NCBI GenBank assembly: GCA_024231975.1
Contig: JAAEQB010000091.1
Location: forward strand, 1-64,000
Direction: 5' to 3'
Length of the DNA stretch: 64,000 nt
Origin: Allobosea sp.
Lineage (GTDB): Bacteria; Pseudomonadota; Alphaproteobacteria; Rhizobiales; Beijerinckiaceae
The translations under genes were made by a program, and so were the position numbers. Positions 24,055-33,133 of this stretch are shown here, in pieces (positions within the stretch are counted from its first letter, which is position 1; every line of letters starts with the position of its first letter). The notes under the pieces were generated by a model. It did no database searches. It was not told the origin of the DNA and worked only from the letters and a program-made list of their open reading frames with translations.

Positions 24055-25217
24055 GGCTTCGTGACTCGCGAGCCAGACGCCACACCGGCATCGATGCCAT
24101 GTACCGTACGATCCAAAATCCGCGCGCGGCTTTCGATCCGCTTCAGATCGTAGACAGACGAAAAATCGAGATCGCGGGCGACGAAGATGTTCACGCGCTC
24201 GCCCTGGTTCTTGTTTAGCGTCGGGGGTATGTCGATCGAGCGCTCGACGGCGATGCCCGCAGCCGTGTTGGCCGCGCCGGACGTGTTGCGGATCTCGATA
24301 TCGGCATCCTCGAGCTGCTGGCGGCCGATCGCCGCGGCGTCGCTGACGATCGAGAGTAGGAGCGCTGCACCGAACCTCTCCCAGAAATGCGTGTCGATCT
24401 CGCCGTCAAAACCTGCGCGGCCGAGCGCGTCGGTCGCTGGCGAGGCCAGCGCGACGATGACGCCGGTCGGGGTTTTTGCCCGCGTCCAGAGCACGAACAT
24501 GCGCTTGGAGCCTTTTCGGACCTGGCCGCGATATTCCCCAACGATCTGCGTGCCTTTCTCCATCAGCACGACGTGGCCGGAATCCGACAGGACATCGCGC
24601 AACACGACGCACGAGACGAATCCTGGTACATCCGACGACATTGCCGTCTCGAGCACGCATGGGATTGCGGTCCCCTGCGTCACCAGGAGATTGCGGTTTG
24701 GCAGGCGCGCGGCGCGCACGCCGTCGATTGTCGTGGCCTTGAGCTTGTCGGCCAACTCGTTGCGTGGCTCGGCCGAACCAGCGAGCAGGGGTGAACCCGG
24801 GAGGAAGGCCCCCTGCCCTGCTTCTTCTCCCGACGGCCCGCGCCCTGGCCGATTGAAGGCGAGCACCGGCGCACGCCGCGCGCTCTCCATCAATTTGTCG
24901 GTCTGCGGCGGTGTGGCGGCAGGCGCGAGCTGAGGCGGCAGGACCGGCAGGGCCGCCTGCTGGACAGGAGCCGGCGCCGGCGGCTCGCGCGCCGGCTCAA
25001 AAGTCGTCGTCTGGCGGATTATGGGCTTCGCTCCGCCCTGCTCGACGGGCTTTTCGGCTTTCCAGGTGCTCCAGATCACAAGGACCGAAAAGGCGATCAG
25101 CGCGGCCGCGCCGATGCCCCGCCTGGCCAATGCCCGGCCGCTGCCTTCGACCGGTCCGGAAACCGGCGTGATGCCGCGTTCACCGTCGATGCCGGATGTC
25201 GTCGTCTGATCAGTCAT
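24051..25217 (-). CDS. virB10: VirB10/TrbI channel scaffold protein
   Basis: 388 residues from the ATG at 25217, chosen because GAGGAG lies 8-9 bases upstream. One membrane segment near residues 30-50 (GIGAAALIAFSVLVIWSTW) is followed by a long proline-rich periplasmic linker and the conserved C-terminal beta domain (TQGTAIPCVLETAMSSDVPGFVSCVVLRDVLSDSGHVVLMEKGTQIVGEY). It spans both membranes and joins inner and outer membrane complexes with VirB7 and VirB9. Confidence 0.92.
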   Translation of the reverse strand: MTDQTTTSGIDGERGITPVSGPVEGSGRALARRGIGAAALIAFSVLVIWSTWKAEKPVEQGGAKPIIRQTTTFEPAREPPAPAPVQQAALPVLPPQLAPAATPPQTDKLMESARRAPVLAFNRPGRGPSGEEAGQGAFLPGSPLLAGSAEPRNELADKLKATTIDGVRAARLPNRNLLVTQGTAIPCVLETAMSSDVPGFVSCVVLRDVLSDSGHVVLMEKGTQIVGEYRGQVRKGSKRMFVLWTRAKTPTGVIVALASPATDALGRAGFDGEIDTHFWERFGAALLLSIVSDAAAIGRQQLEDADIEIRNTSGAANTAAGIAVERSIDIPPTLNKNQGERVNIFVARDLDFSSVYDLKRIESRARILDRTVHGIDAGVASGSRVTKP

Positions 25218-25227
25218 GAGACGCTCC

Positions 25228-26088
25228 TCAACGACGCCGAACAGGGACTGGCTGCTTATGGGTCCGCGCAACGCTGGGACTCGTCGTGCCGGTCCCCGGG
25301 TTCACGCCGACGGCGTCGAAGGCTTCGTTAAAGATACAGAGCACCTCGCTGCCGCGGCGCAGCCGGAACTCGCGCGCGGTGGCATGCACCACGACAACCT
25401 CGCCGCGGACGTCCTTAGGCACGAGGCTTTCGGCGCCGTCCGAGCCGACAATGTAGATTGCCGGCACTTCGCGATTGCCCGCGAAGCGGAAGCTCGTGAC
25501 TTTTCCGTCGTCGAAGACGCCATCGGGTTCGAGATCGGCCGGCCCCTGCGCCGAGAAGCGCCAATTGCGCGCGCTGTATTGCTGGTGGAGATCGAACGTC
25601 TGGTCGATGACCGCGCCTTCGCGCTGCTGGCCGCGGGCTTCGTTCTCGGCGCGACGGCGATCGGCTTCATCCGCTGGGTAAGAGTACTTCACGACGAAAT
25701 AACTCTCCCTCAGCGAGGCTTCCGCGATCGAAAGCTCGAACTGGTAGGAGCGCTTGCGTCCGTCGCGACGCGTGGTGACGACCTGCAGATTGGTCGGCGG
25801 GTGCTTTTCGCGGGGTTTGAGGAACAGGATCGAGCCGGCCGGCGCGACCTCCCAGGCGATCGAGTCGCCGATCGCGACATGGGCGATTTCCTCATCCTCG
25901 GCGAAGATCACTTGGGTCGAGGCCCGGATAACTCCGTTGACCTTGACGACATTGGCTGGGTCATAGGCGACGAAGCGCACGCGCTCGTCGCGCGCGCCGG
26001 CCGTCGGGAGCTGCAGGGCTAGCGATGGCACGCCGAGGCCAAGCGCCAGCACCAAGCCGCCTGCGACCGCGATCGAGCAGCGGTTCAT
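25228..26088 (-). CDS. virB9: VirB9/TrbG/CagX outer membrane complex protein
   Basis: 286 residues from the ATG at 26088, which overlaps the virB8 stop (ATGA) and opens a signal peptide (MNRCSIAVAGGLVLALGLGVPSLA). Typical VirB9 features are RVRFVAYDPANVVKV near the start of the mature part, the central GDSIAWEVAPAGSILFLKP and the C-terminal beta domain ending near EVLCIFNEAFDAVG. It forms the outer membrane core with VirB7 and VirB10. Confidence 0.92.
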   Translation of the reverse strand: MNRCSIAVAGGLVLALGLGVPSLALQLPTAGARDERVRFVAYDPANVVKVNGVIRASTQVIFAEDEEIAHVAIGDSIAWEVAPAGSILFLKPREKHPPTNLQVVTTRRDGRKRSYQFELSIAEASLRESYFVVKYSYPADEADRRRAENEARGQQREGAVIDQTFDLHQQYSARNWRFSAQGPADLEPDGVFDDGKVTSFRFAGNREVPAIYIVGSDGAESLVPKDVRGEVVVVHATAREFRLRRGSEVLCIFNEAFDAVGVNPGTGTTSPSVARTHKQPVPVRRR

Positions 26089-26756
26089 GGCGCGACCTCC
26101 GGATCGGCGCGGTACTCCGAGACGAGGAAGCCGAGCGGGTTGATCAGGCGATCGGTCGAGGAGACCGGCGCGTTGACATAGGCGAAGGTCAGCGTCGCGA
26201 TCCAATGGGTCACCTTGATCTCCTCACCCTTACGGCTTTCCTTGAGGAAGCGGACGGAGGCGAGGTTGTCGGCCAGGAGCGAGATCGCCTTGATGCGGAC
26301 TTCTGCGACGCCGAAGCGCCCATGCAGCACCTGCGGACTTTCCGGGTTCGAGCCGCGATAGACGGCGGCAAAGCGCGCCTGCTCGGCCTGCGAGGAGAGG
26401 AGCGCCACCGTCTGGAAATTGCTGGCGGCCTCGGCCTGGCTGTAGCCTTCGCGCGAGCGGACGTAGCGACCGAGGAAATACTTGGTCACCGCCTCGTCGT
26501 AGCTGCGCGGCGATGTCCCGAGCGCCGACACCGTCTCGACGATGCCTGTCGCGTTGTCGACACGGATGACGAAGGGCTCGACAGTCTTGAGGGGAGCGAG
26601 CGCCGCGACCGCGCCGACGGCGGCCGTCGCGAGAACGCAGGCTGCGGTCGCGACGAACCAGGCCAGCCGCTTCGAGCGCTGCGCCGTCAGCAGCAAATCC
26701 TGCTCCCAGCGGCGCGCATTGTCGAAATAGTCCTTGAGGTCGTCGGGCCTAACCAT
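26085..26756 (-). CDS. virB8: VirB8/TrbF inner membrane assembly protein
   Basis: About 223 residues from the ATG at 26756. A short cytoplasmic part (DDLKDYFDNARRWEQDLLLTAQRSKRLAW), one membrane segment (FVATAACVLATAAVGAVAAL) and a periplasmic NTF2-like domain with the SYDEAVTKYFLGRYVRSREGYS segment are standard for VirB8. It nucleates assembly of the channel. An earlier in-frame ATG at 26801 would add 15 residues that overlap the upstream lipoprotein gene further. Confidence 0.9.
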   Translation of the reverse strand: MVRPDDLKDYFDNARRWEQDLLLTAQRSKRLAWFVATAACVLATAAVGAVAALAPLKTVEPFVIRVDNATGIVETVSALGTSPRSYDEAVTKYFLGRYVRSREGYSQAEAASNFQTVALLSSQAEQARFAAVYRGSNPESPQVLHGRFGVAEVRIKAISLLADNLASVRFLKESRKGEEIKVTHWIATLTFAYVNAPVSSTDRLINPLGFLVSEYRADPEVAP

Positions 26757-27048
26757 GGCGCGTCGCCTCGCTGCAGGGCAGGAACGAGCGCGTGATGTCA
26801 AAGGACGACCAAGCGGACTTCGGCTGCGCGAGCCCGTCAGTGGACGGGACAGGCTGCACCTGACCGAGCCGTTTGACCGGTGGCAAATCGGGTTTCGGCG
26901 CGGCGGGAGGGTTTGCCTCCCAATCCCAAAGCGACCTGTTCAGCGGGCGCTTGGCCGACCCGTCGCAGGACGGAGCGCCCTTGTTCCAGCCGGCGCAACC
27001 GGTCACGGCCAGAGCCAGCATGAGGCTGGTGATCGCGCGACAATTCAT
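26749..27048 (-). CDS. virB7: VirB7-like lipoprotein
   Basis: 99 residues with a lipoprotein signal (ITSLMLALAVTGC); the lipobox Cys is about residue 18. The mature part is Pro-rich (ANPPAAPKPDLPPVKRLGQVQPVPS). Position between virB6 and virB8 and the lipobox identify it as the outer membrane VirB7-type partner of VirB9, although it is longer than classical VirB7 and sequence similarity is weak. Confidence 0.7.
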   Translation of the reverse strand: MNCRAITSLMLALAVTGCAGWNKGAPSCDGSAKRPLNRSLWDWEANPPAAPKPDLPPVKRLGQVQPVPSTDGLAQPKSAWSSFDITRSFLPCSEATRHG

Positions 27049-27110
27049 CGAAGCAAATCCTTCTCAGCATCCTTGCGCGGATGCGGTTGTTCCTGGTGTG
27101 GAGGGGACAT

Positions 27111-28073
27111 TCAGACGCGTCTGATCTCGCCACCCTGTCGTCGCTCGCGGATCCTCGCCGCCGTGCGGCTGGCCGCGGTTCGCGCGCCGGCATAAGCGCC
27201 GACGGCGGCAGAGGCTGCGTTCGCAGTGATGGCGCTGGTGACGACGCGTGCTGTGAGCGATGCACCGCCGCCGGCAAGACCGCCGGCGATGGCCGGGAGT
27301 TGCAGAGCAATGTAGGCGGCGAGACCGAGTACCGCGCTGATCGCGACGGCGCCGACGATGATGGCGCCGCCGGACGCGGCATCAGCACCATATTTCTCGA
27401 CGAAGCCCTGAACCGAAGTGAGCATCAAGCCGACAAGGGCGACAACGAGCACATGCAGGATCAGGAAGTTAGCAACCTGTCGTGTCCAAGCCTCAGCAAA
27501 GGGCCGCGTCGCGTCGAACAGCGCCAGAGCGATGAAGATCGGCCCGAGCGCGATGACGATCGCCAAGCCAACCTTCGCGTAGAGCAGGATCGCGAACTGC
27601 AGAAAGCCTGAAACGGCCGTGAAGACCAGAAGGATCGCGGCTATCAAAGCTGGCGCGATGTCCGTGAGGCCTGCTCGATCGTAGATCTTTTGGGCGACCT
27701 CGATCCCCTTGTTCAACAGCTTGTCGAAGGGCGCACCCGAGTTGGCATCAAGGGCCGAACCCGCAAGAGCGTTTCCAATCTCCTTCGGCAGCGACGTGAA
27801 GAAGAGGTCGGTGACGTATTGCTGGAACGAACTCGCATTCGACGCGAGGAGCACGATCAGGACGAGCCTCATCGCTCGCCAAGCAAACTCCTGGATCGGC
27901 TCGGCGATTGCGCCGCGCATGACCGCAAAACCGTACAGCACGACATAGAGGAGGACAGCGACCCGTAGCGGTCCATCGACGAAGGTCGCGAGGTTCGAGA
28001 CAGACGTCGACACGAAAGTCGTGATCGGCTGCTCGAACTCCTTCAGGAACTCGTCGAAGACGTTGATCGCCAT
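27111..28073 (-). CDS. virB6: VirB6 polytopic channel protein
   Basis: A 320-residue membrane protein with six or more hydrophobic segments. These include LRVAVLLYVVLYGFAVM, IAPALIAAILLVFTAVSGFLQFAILLY, VGLAIVIALGPIFIALALF and VANFLILHVLVVALVGLML, with an Ala/Gly-rich C-terminal part (GAVAISAVLGLAAYIALQLPAIAGGLAGGG). The GPIFIALALFDATR segment is well kept in the family. It lies two bases from the EexN gene and forms the inner membrane part of the transfer pore. Confidence 0.88.
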   Translation of the reverse strand: MAINVFDEFLKEFEQPITTFVSTSVSNLATFVDGPLRVAVLLYVVLYGFAVMRGAIAEPIQEFAWRAMRLVLIVLLASNASSFQQYVTDLFFTSLPKEIGNALAGSALDANSGAPFDKLLNKGIEVAQKIYDRAGLTDIAPALIAAILLVFTAVSGFLQFAILLYAKVGLAIVIALGPIFIALALFDATRPFAEAWTRQVANFLILHVLVVALVGLMLTSVQGFVEKYGADAASGGAIIVGAVAISAVLGLAAYIALQLPAIAGGLAGGGASLTARVVTSAITANAASAAVGAYAGARTAASRTAARIRERRQGGEIRRV

Positions 28074-28074
28074 C

Positions 28075-28341
28075 TCAATTGCTCGCGCGCTTCAGGGCAG
28101 CTTCTCGACCCCAGATCATCACCTTGCGATTGGCTTCCTCCGCGTTGCGGCAGGTGGCATCGGACTGCAGGTCGCCAGGATTGGCTCGGCAGCGCGCCAG
28201 CGCAGCTTCATGGTCAGATGCGTTCGCTAGGAAGAAGGGCACGTCTTGCATCGGCGACGGCTGCTTCGCGCGCTCCGCTTGCTCGTCGCCACAGCCGGAG
28301 AGCGCGATCGTCAAGATGACGGCAATCAAAGGCTTGCTCAT
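28075..28341 (-). CDS. eexN: EexN-like entry-exclusion lipoprotein
   Basis: 88 residues with a lipobox (VILTIALSGC, Cys about 17) and an EexN-type mature part: VPFFLANASDHEAALARCRANPGDLQSDATCRNAEEANRK. EexN proteins sit in the envelope of plasmid-bearing cells and reduce uptake of related conjugative plasmids. The gene lies between virB5 and virB6 and overlaps virB5 by four bases, a usual place. Confidence 0.85.
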   Translation of the reverse strand: MSKPLIAVILTIALSGCGDEQAERAKQPSPMQDVPFFLANASDHEAALARCRANPGDLQSDATCRNAEEANRKVMIWGREAALKRASN

Positions 28342-29030
28342 TGAAGAGCCGCCTTCATCTCGTCGACCAACTGGCGGCGCCGTTCCTTCGCGCGCTGACC
28401 GTCCATCTCGCCGCGCGCCTGCTGGACCATGGCGAGGCCCTGCATGCGCAAGACCTCGTTCTGCAGGAGCGCCTGTTCGGCCTGAATGCGGGCGGAGAGG
28501 TCGAGCACGTCCTTGGCGTCCTTGGACGCGGTGATCTTCCGACGAAGTTCCTCCAGCCCATCGATGCGCTTTGAGGCCGTGTCGTAGACGCTCTGTCCGA
28601 TCGAGTGCTTGGCCCCCGTCTGGCGGGCAATGCGGTCGAGCTCGCTGCGATAGAAGGAGTTCGCGTCGCCGCCCTGATAGGCGCGGTTCTGATCGAGATA
28701 CCGGTCAACGACGCCGGCCAGCGATCCGCCGCCGCCCGAGACGAGCTTCTCGATCTCGCCGAATTCCTTCGGCAGGTGTTTCCGGAATTCATCACTGCCC
28801 AGGAGCGAGGCGACGTCGTTGACGTCGGTCAGCTTATTGAAGGATTCGTAAAGCTGCTTGGCCTGCGTGAGCTGCGCCTGCATCGTCTTGATCTGCTCGG
28901 TCAGCTTGCCGATCTGCTCGACATGCTTTGCGATCGCGCCGGCGTCGAACACCGGCACGCCCTGTTGGGCGGAGCTGACTGTCGGCAGTCCGGCCATCGC
29001 GATCGCGATCAGAAAGTGGCGTGTTCTCAT
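28338..29030 (-). CDS. virB5: VirB5 minor pilus protein
   Basis: 230 residues with signal peptide (MRTRHFLIAIAMAGLPTVSSA) and a long helical body (HVEQIGKLTEQIKTMQAQLTQAKQLYESFNKLTDV ... LARQTGAKHSIGQSVYDTASKRIDGLEELRRKI). VirB5 caps the conjugative pilus and aids contact with the recipient. It overlaps virB4 (29027-29030) and eexN. Confidence 0.9.
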   Translation of the reverse strand: MRTRHFLIAIAMAGLPTVSSAQQGVPVFDAGAIAKHVEQIGKLTEQIKTMQAQLTQAKQLYESFNKLTDVNDVASLLGSDEFRKHLPKEFGEIEKLVSGGGGSLAGVVDRYLDQNRAYQGGDANSFYRSELDRIARQTGAKHSIGQSVYDTASKRIDGLEELRRKITASKDAKDVLDLSARIQAEQALLQNEVLRMQGLAMVQQARGEMDGQRAKERRRQLVDEMKAALQ

Positions 29031-31396
29031 CGGTCGATCCTTCTCTCGGCATGGAAGCGGGGCAGGAATCTTGCCGGCTCGTCGCCAACCTCGGCGCGGA
29101 TACGGTCGAGCAACTCGACGGTCTCGGTGCGGCCCGACAGAACGGCGAGCGCGTCATCGATCCCGCCAAGATCGAGTTCGGCGACGACGGACTGACCGTT
29201 CTGCTTGATCAGGAAGCGACGGCTTTCGGCCGAGAGTTCTTCCTTGATCAGCCGGAACTCGGTCTCGGTGAGATGGAAGCCATCGACATAGTCCGAGCGC
29301 GTGCCCCGGGGGTTCGGCATGAAGACCTGCGTCGGGCACTGCTCGACGATGGTGTGCGCGATCGGAGACGCCAGCGCATCGCGTGGCGATTGCGTCCCAA
29401 ACACCATGACGCCGTTCTGTTTGCGGATGGTCTTGAGCTTGTCGTTTGCCAGCGCGCGAAAGGCATCATCGCCGAGCGCCTTCCAGAATTCGTCGATGTC
29501 GATGATGATGCGGCGGCCATCGATGAGCTGCTCGACGCGATGGAACAGCACCATCATCAGCGGCGTGCGAACGATGGGATGGTCGAGCACATCGGTCATA
29601 TCGAAGCCGATAAAGCTGGCCTCCAGCGCGATCGCGTCCTCTTCGGCATCAAGGACCCAGCCGAGAGGCCCACCATTGCACCAGCGTTCGAGCCTGGCGC
29701 CGACGCCTTCGCGGTCTTGCTGCCCCAGAAAGGCGCGAAGCGCCGACAGCGAGCGCTCCTGGCGCGGGAGCGCCCGCATTGCCTCGAGAGCGGAATCGAT
29801 ACGCTCCTCATCGACGACGGACAGCGCCCTGCCCTCGATAGTGACGAGCTTGCGGACGAGCTCGCCGAGGAAGGCGAGATTGGTCGGTGTCAACTCGAGC
29901 GCCTTCAGCGGCGCGCAGCCTGTGGGCACGCCGTTTTTCAGCGTGAGATAGGTGCCGCCAGAGGCGCGCACGAAGATCTCGGCGCCACGATCCTTGTCGA
30001 ACATGACGCGCTGGCAGCCGAACTTTTCCGCCTGGGCGAGCAGGAAATTCTGAAGCACTGTCTTGCCGGACCCCGATGGGCCGCAAATGAAGGTGTTGCC
30101 GAGATCGCCGGCATGGAAGGAGAAATGGTACGGCGAGCCCGAAGCTGTCTTCAGCATGGCGACGGACGGTCCCCAATGGTTCCCGTCTGGCTTGCCGACT
30201 GGATAGCTGTGGAAGGGTGACAGCGCGGCGAGATTGCGCGAGGTGATCGCCCCGGACCGAGCGCGGTGCTTGAACAGACCCGGCATCTGCGCCCAGTAGG
30301 CGGCCTCAAGCCCAAGATCCTCGCGCGCGACGACCGCGCCGGCTTCGGCTAGCACGCGTCGCGCTTGCGCCATCGTTTCCATCAGCGCTTTGGGGTTGTC
30401 GGCGCGCACCAGCAACGAAAGATGGTGATCGCCCATGACGAAGCGATTGGATTCGAGATCATCCAGCGCATCGTTCAGATCGTCGATCTGCGAGGCAGCA
30501 ACGTCCTGGGTCGAGACGAGTTGGTTTTGCTTGCGGGTCAGGACCGTCTTGGCGTCGGCTTTCGACAGAAAGGCAAAGCTTTGCGAGAGCACGAACTCGA
30601 ACGGCGCCGACAGCAGGCCATTCAGCATGCCGGGCTTGGTCGAGGCCGGGTATTCCTTCAGGCCGAACATGCCGGAAAAGAGGGACCCGCCTGCCGCCCG
30701 GACCTCGATCGCCTCGCGACCGAAAATAACGCGGTTGGTGTAGACCGCCGAGCCGATCCGGCCTTGAGGGAGCGCCGTCGGCAAATCCTCACTGGAGGCC
30801 AGCAAGTGAAGGAGCCGCATTGGCTCCGAGAACAGAATGCCGTCTTGCTCGATGAGGCTAAGTTGTCTTGCATCGTAGCGGCCGAGCGCGGCCGTGATGT
30901 CGCGAGCCGCATCGTTCAGCCGCTTCAGGGCGGCGGCATCGACCTCCCCTCCCCCGCGGCGCGCCTGGCCCAAACGGGAGACGAACCCGACCGCTGCTTC
31001 CGCACGATCCCGGCCGGGATGAGCGACAATGGTGAGATAGAGCTCGTTTCGGAACAGCTTCGTGCCCTTAATCGTCCCACGATACCCTTGGTCGAGATCG
31101 CGGGCGAAGGCGGACGAGAACTCACCCTCCGGATAGGAGCTGTCGCTGCGCCGGATCAGATGCGTCCAGAGCGCCAGGCGATCATCGGCGAGATTGCGAA
31201 GGGTCAGATTGAGCTTGGCGTGCAGGTCGTTGAGATCGCCGATGTCAGCGGTCTCGAAGGCGATGCCGTCGAGACGGATCGTCGTCATCAGCGCCCGCGT
31301 CGAAAGACTGATCACGGTCTCGGTGGCGTGCCGGACATAGGGCAGATGAACGTCGGGCTCGATCTCGCGAGCCATCAGGCGGGCCGCGTCAGCCAT
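29027..31396 (-). CDS. virB4: VirB4/TrbE-type conjugation ATPase
   Basis: About 789 residues. The N-terminal domain interacts with the inner membrane complex; the C-terminal motor has Walker A (ICGPSGSGKTVLQNFLLA) and Walker B (RIIIDIDEFWKAL). It energises pilus biogenesis and transfer. The ATG at 31396 (MADAARLMAREIEPD) is preferred to 31408 since both overlap virB3 and 31396 leaves less overlap. Complete by length and motifs. Confidence 0.93.
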   Translation of the reverse strand: MADAARLMAREIEPDVHLPYVRHATETVISLSTRALMTTIRLDGIAFETADIGDLNDLHAKLNLTLRNLADDRLALWTHLIRRSDSSYPEGEFSSAFARDLDQGYRGTIKGTKLFRNELYLTIVAHPGRDRAEAAVGFVSRLGQARRGGGEVDAAALKRLNDAARDITAALGRYDARQLSLIEQDGILFSEPMRLLHLLASSEDLPTALPQGRIGSAVYTNRVIFGREAIEVRAAGGSLFSGMFGLKEYPASTKPGMLNGLLSAPFEFVLSQSFAFLSKADAKTVLTRKQNQLVSTQDVAASQIDDLNDALDDLESNRFVMGDHHLSLLVRADNPKALMETMAQARRVLAEAGAVVAREDLGLEAAYWAQMPGLFKHRARSGAITSRNLAALSPFHSYPVGKPDGNHWGPSVAMLKTASGSPYHFSFHAGDLGNTFICGPSGSGKTVLQNFLLAQAEKFGCQRVMFDKDRGAEIFVRASGGTYLTLKNGVPTGCAPLKALELTPTNLAFLGELVRKLVTIEGRALSVVDEERIDSALEAMRALPRQERSLSALRAFLGQQDREGVGARLERWCNGGPLGWVLDAEEDAIALEASFIGFDMTDVLDHPIVRTPLMMVLFHRVEQLIDGRRIIIDIDEFWKALGDDAFRALANDKLKTIRKQNGVMVFGTQSPRDALASPIAHTIVEQCPTQVFMPNPRGTRSDYVDGFHLTETEFRLIKEELSAESRRFLIKQNGQSVVAELDLGGIDDALAVLSGRTETVELLDRIRAEVGDEPARFLPRFHAERRIDR

Positions 31397-31730
31397 GAGC
31401 GATCTCACGAATGTTGAAGCGGCGCACGAGACGCAAGGGCGTCGGCGACGACCCGCCCCAGAGCGCGCCGTTGCGCGCGCGGCCGCGTGTTTCGAGCCAG
31501 GCGACGAGCAGGCGGAACTGGTTGGGATCGTGCCGGCAGATCGCGCGGCAGATCAGGTGGATCGGCAAGGCGATCAGCCCGTAGACGATCGAGCCGGCCA
31601 TCAGGAACAGGATGCAGGACGCCATCACATTGATGGCCATCGCCTCCATGGTGACGCCCGCGATCGTCGCAGGCCGCGTGCAGGCGAGAAACAGCGTGTC
31701 CTCGGTCAGGCGTTCGGGATCGTTCGTCAT
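31389..31730 (-). CDS. virB3: VirB3 inner membrane protein
   Basis: 113 residues: a short N-terminal DTLFLACTRPATIAGVTM segment typical of VirB3, two hydrophobic segments (about residues 33-60), and the conserved DPNQFRLLVAWLETRGR. VirB3 partners with VirB4 in pilus assembly. It overlaps virB4 by a few bases. Confidence 0.88.
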   Translation of the reverse strand: MTNDPERLTEDTLFLACTRPATIAGVTMEAMAINVMASCILFLMAGSIVYGLIALPIHLICRAICRHDPNQFRLLVAWLETRGRARNGALWGGSSPTPLRLVRRFNIREIAHG

Positions 31731-31742
31731 TGCGGCCGCGCC

Positions 31743-32039
31743 TCAAGTGCCGCCGGTCAGGGTCGAGACGATCTCGGACGCGCCAAACACGATGGCGACA
31801 CCGAGCACGACATAGGCCGCCTTGCGCAAATCGAGATAGCCGAACATCCAGGCGATGCCGACGATGATCACGGCGAGCGTCGCCAGCAGACGTGCGACAT
31901 TGCCGGTCAGCATCGTGACAATGTTCTGAAGAACGCCCTCGATATTGGCGGTCTGGGCCAGCGCGGGCTCGGCAGCGAACAGAACGAACGCGGCCGCCAT
32001 GATGGCAGGGGCTGCAAATGGGCGAAGCGGGACAGGCAT
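31743..32039 (-). CDS. virB2: VirB2/TrbC major pilin
   Basis: 98 residues from the ATG at 32039, chosen for GGAGAG about 7 bases upstream. The long signal ends near AEPALAQ; the mature pilin has two membrane helices (VARLLATLAVIIVGIAWMFGYLDLRKAAYVVLGVAIVFGASEIVSTL). It forms the conjugative pilus. Confidence 0.9.
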   Translation of the reverse strand: MPVPLRPFAAPAIMAAAFVLFAAEPALAQTANIEGVLQNIVTMLTGNVARLLATLAVIIVGIAWMFGYLDLRKAAYVVLGVAIVFGASEIVSTLTGGT

Positions 32040-32111
32040 GGAAAAACTCTCCGGAACGTGCGGGATCGACGCCGCAGGTTGCGTGCGGTCGAACAATGGG
32101 AACTGGCTGGG

Positions 32112-32675
32112 TTAGCGGCTGTAGATCAGGAGCGACGAGCCGCGCCGCGCGCCGTACACGCTCCAGGACGGCGGGTCCTTGGCGGATGCGATCTCTTCTT
32201 GCGGCGAAGTAGGCTCCTTCGCCGGCTCATCACTGACGCCGGGCTTAACCTCAGCCGGAGGTGTCTGGTCCATCCGAGCTGATTTGAACGAGGCGACCGC
32301 CTTGTCGCCTGCGACAGTATCAGGGACGCCGCGGACGAGCAGTTGTGCCCGGCGCGCCTGGAATACGCGCGCGACGCCGGCGATATGGGCGCAAGGGTCG
32401 AACGCCTCCGTAAGAGTAAGCCCAGCCGTTTTAAGATCCGCGACATCAAGCTGAGCCATTCCGACCCGGACAGTGTTGCCTGCCACGGCAGCTTCGCTGG
32501 CAATAGCGATCGCCTCAGGCTTTGTGTCGGCCAGAACCCGGATCGGCCGTTTGCTGGTGATTGTCACGAGCAAGGGTTCGGACGCGCTCGCCTGTCGCAT
32601 GATCGCAGCGACGGGGCGTGTCAGCGCGGGCTCTGTGCAGCGCTCGATCAATGTCGTGATGTCAGCGGTCTCCAT
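32112..32675 (-). CDS. VirB1-like protein lacking the catalytic glutamate
   Basis: 187 residues in the place of virB1. The C-terminal half of a VirB1-type lytic transglycosylase domain is clear: NTVRVGMAQLDVADLKTAGLTLTEAFDPCAHIAGVARVF matches the usual VDVGLMQIN ... GLT ... AFDPC pattern. At the N-terminus AAIMRQASASEP occupies the place of the normal AAI-x-x-x-ES-G-x-NP. The catalytic Glu is replaced by Ala29, and the residues after it are also changed. There is no signal peptide. It cannot cut peptidoglycan by the usual mechanism; a structural or relict role is likely. Confidence 0.7.
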   Translation of the reverse strand: METADITTLIERCTEPALTRPVAAIMRQASASEPLLVTITSKRPIRVLADTKPEAIAIASEAAVAGNTVRVGMAQLDVADLKTAGLTLTEAFDPCAHIAGVARVFQARRAQLLVRGVPDTVAGDKAVASFKSARMDQTPPAEVKPGVSDEPAKEPTSPQEEIASAKDPPSWSVYGARRGSSLLIYSR

Positions 32676-33133
32676 CAGAATCGCACCCGCGTGCTGACGC
32701 CATCCGATCCAGTGACATTGATGAAATTGGGTTGGGCGCGATGGCGGACCGCCTGGATGTCATGCGGCTGGCAGGTTTCGTCCGCGCGGTTGCAGTCGCG
32801 AACTGGCTTGCTCGAGACGCAGGCCGGCTGCGGCGCGCCATCGCGCCCAAGCTCCCGCAGGACATATCCATCCTGGCATGGCTCGTAAGGGTCGTACCCA
32901 ACCGGCGAGGCGCTCTGGCCTGCGGCCGAACAGGTCGGAAAGGCCCCTCCCCGCTTTAGATGCGACCAGAGCCGGGTCACAGGCGGAACGCAGGCCGCGT
33001 ATTGGGTCGGCCCGCCCGGATTGGCGAGGCAGAGCAGAACGGTGCAGCCCCAATCGTCAGCCCGCGCGGCGCTGGCCGATAGGCCGATCACCACGGCTGC
33101 GAGAAGAGTGGTCTTCATCATGGGAGAAGCCAT
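32675..33133 (-). CDS. Cys-rich exported protein of the transfer operon
   Basis: 152 residues with a signal peptide (MMKTTLLAAVVIGLSASAARA) and eight Cys in the mature part (DDWGCTVLLCLANPGGP, AACVPPV, FPTCSA, YEPCQDGYV, PACVSS, RDCNRADETCQP). The start overlaps the luxI stop (TAATG). I know no functional name; similar proteins sit in rhizobial type IV secretion operons. Disulfide-bonded envelope protein is a fair inference. Confidence 0.7.
   Translation of the reverse strand: MASPMMKTTLLAAVVIGLSASAARADDWGCTVLLCLANPGGPTQYAACVPPVTRLWSHLKRGGAFPTCSAAGQSASPVGYDPYEPCQDGYVLRELGRDGAPQPACVSSKPVRDCNRADETCQPHDIQAVRHRAQPNFINVTGSDGVSTRVRF

Noticed and set aside
25216..26022. 268-codon plus-strand frame opposite virB9
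   Set aside because: Antisense shadow with no leader and no domain.
29021..31417. Two long plus-strand open frames (29021-30220 and 30365-31417) opposite virB4
   Set aside because: Antisense shadows of virB4; no leader, no recognisable domain.
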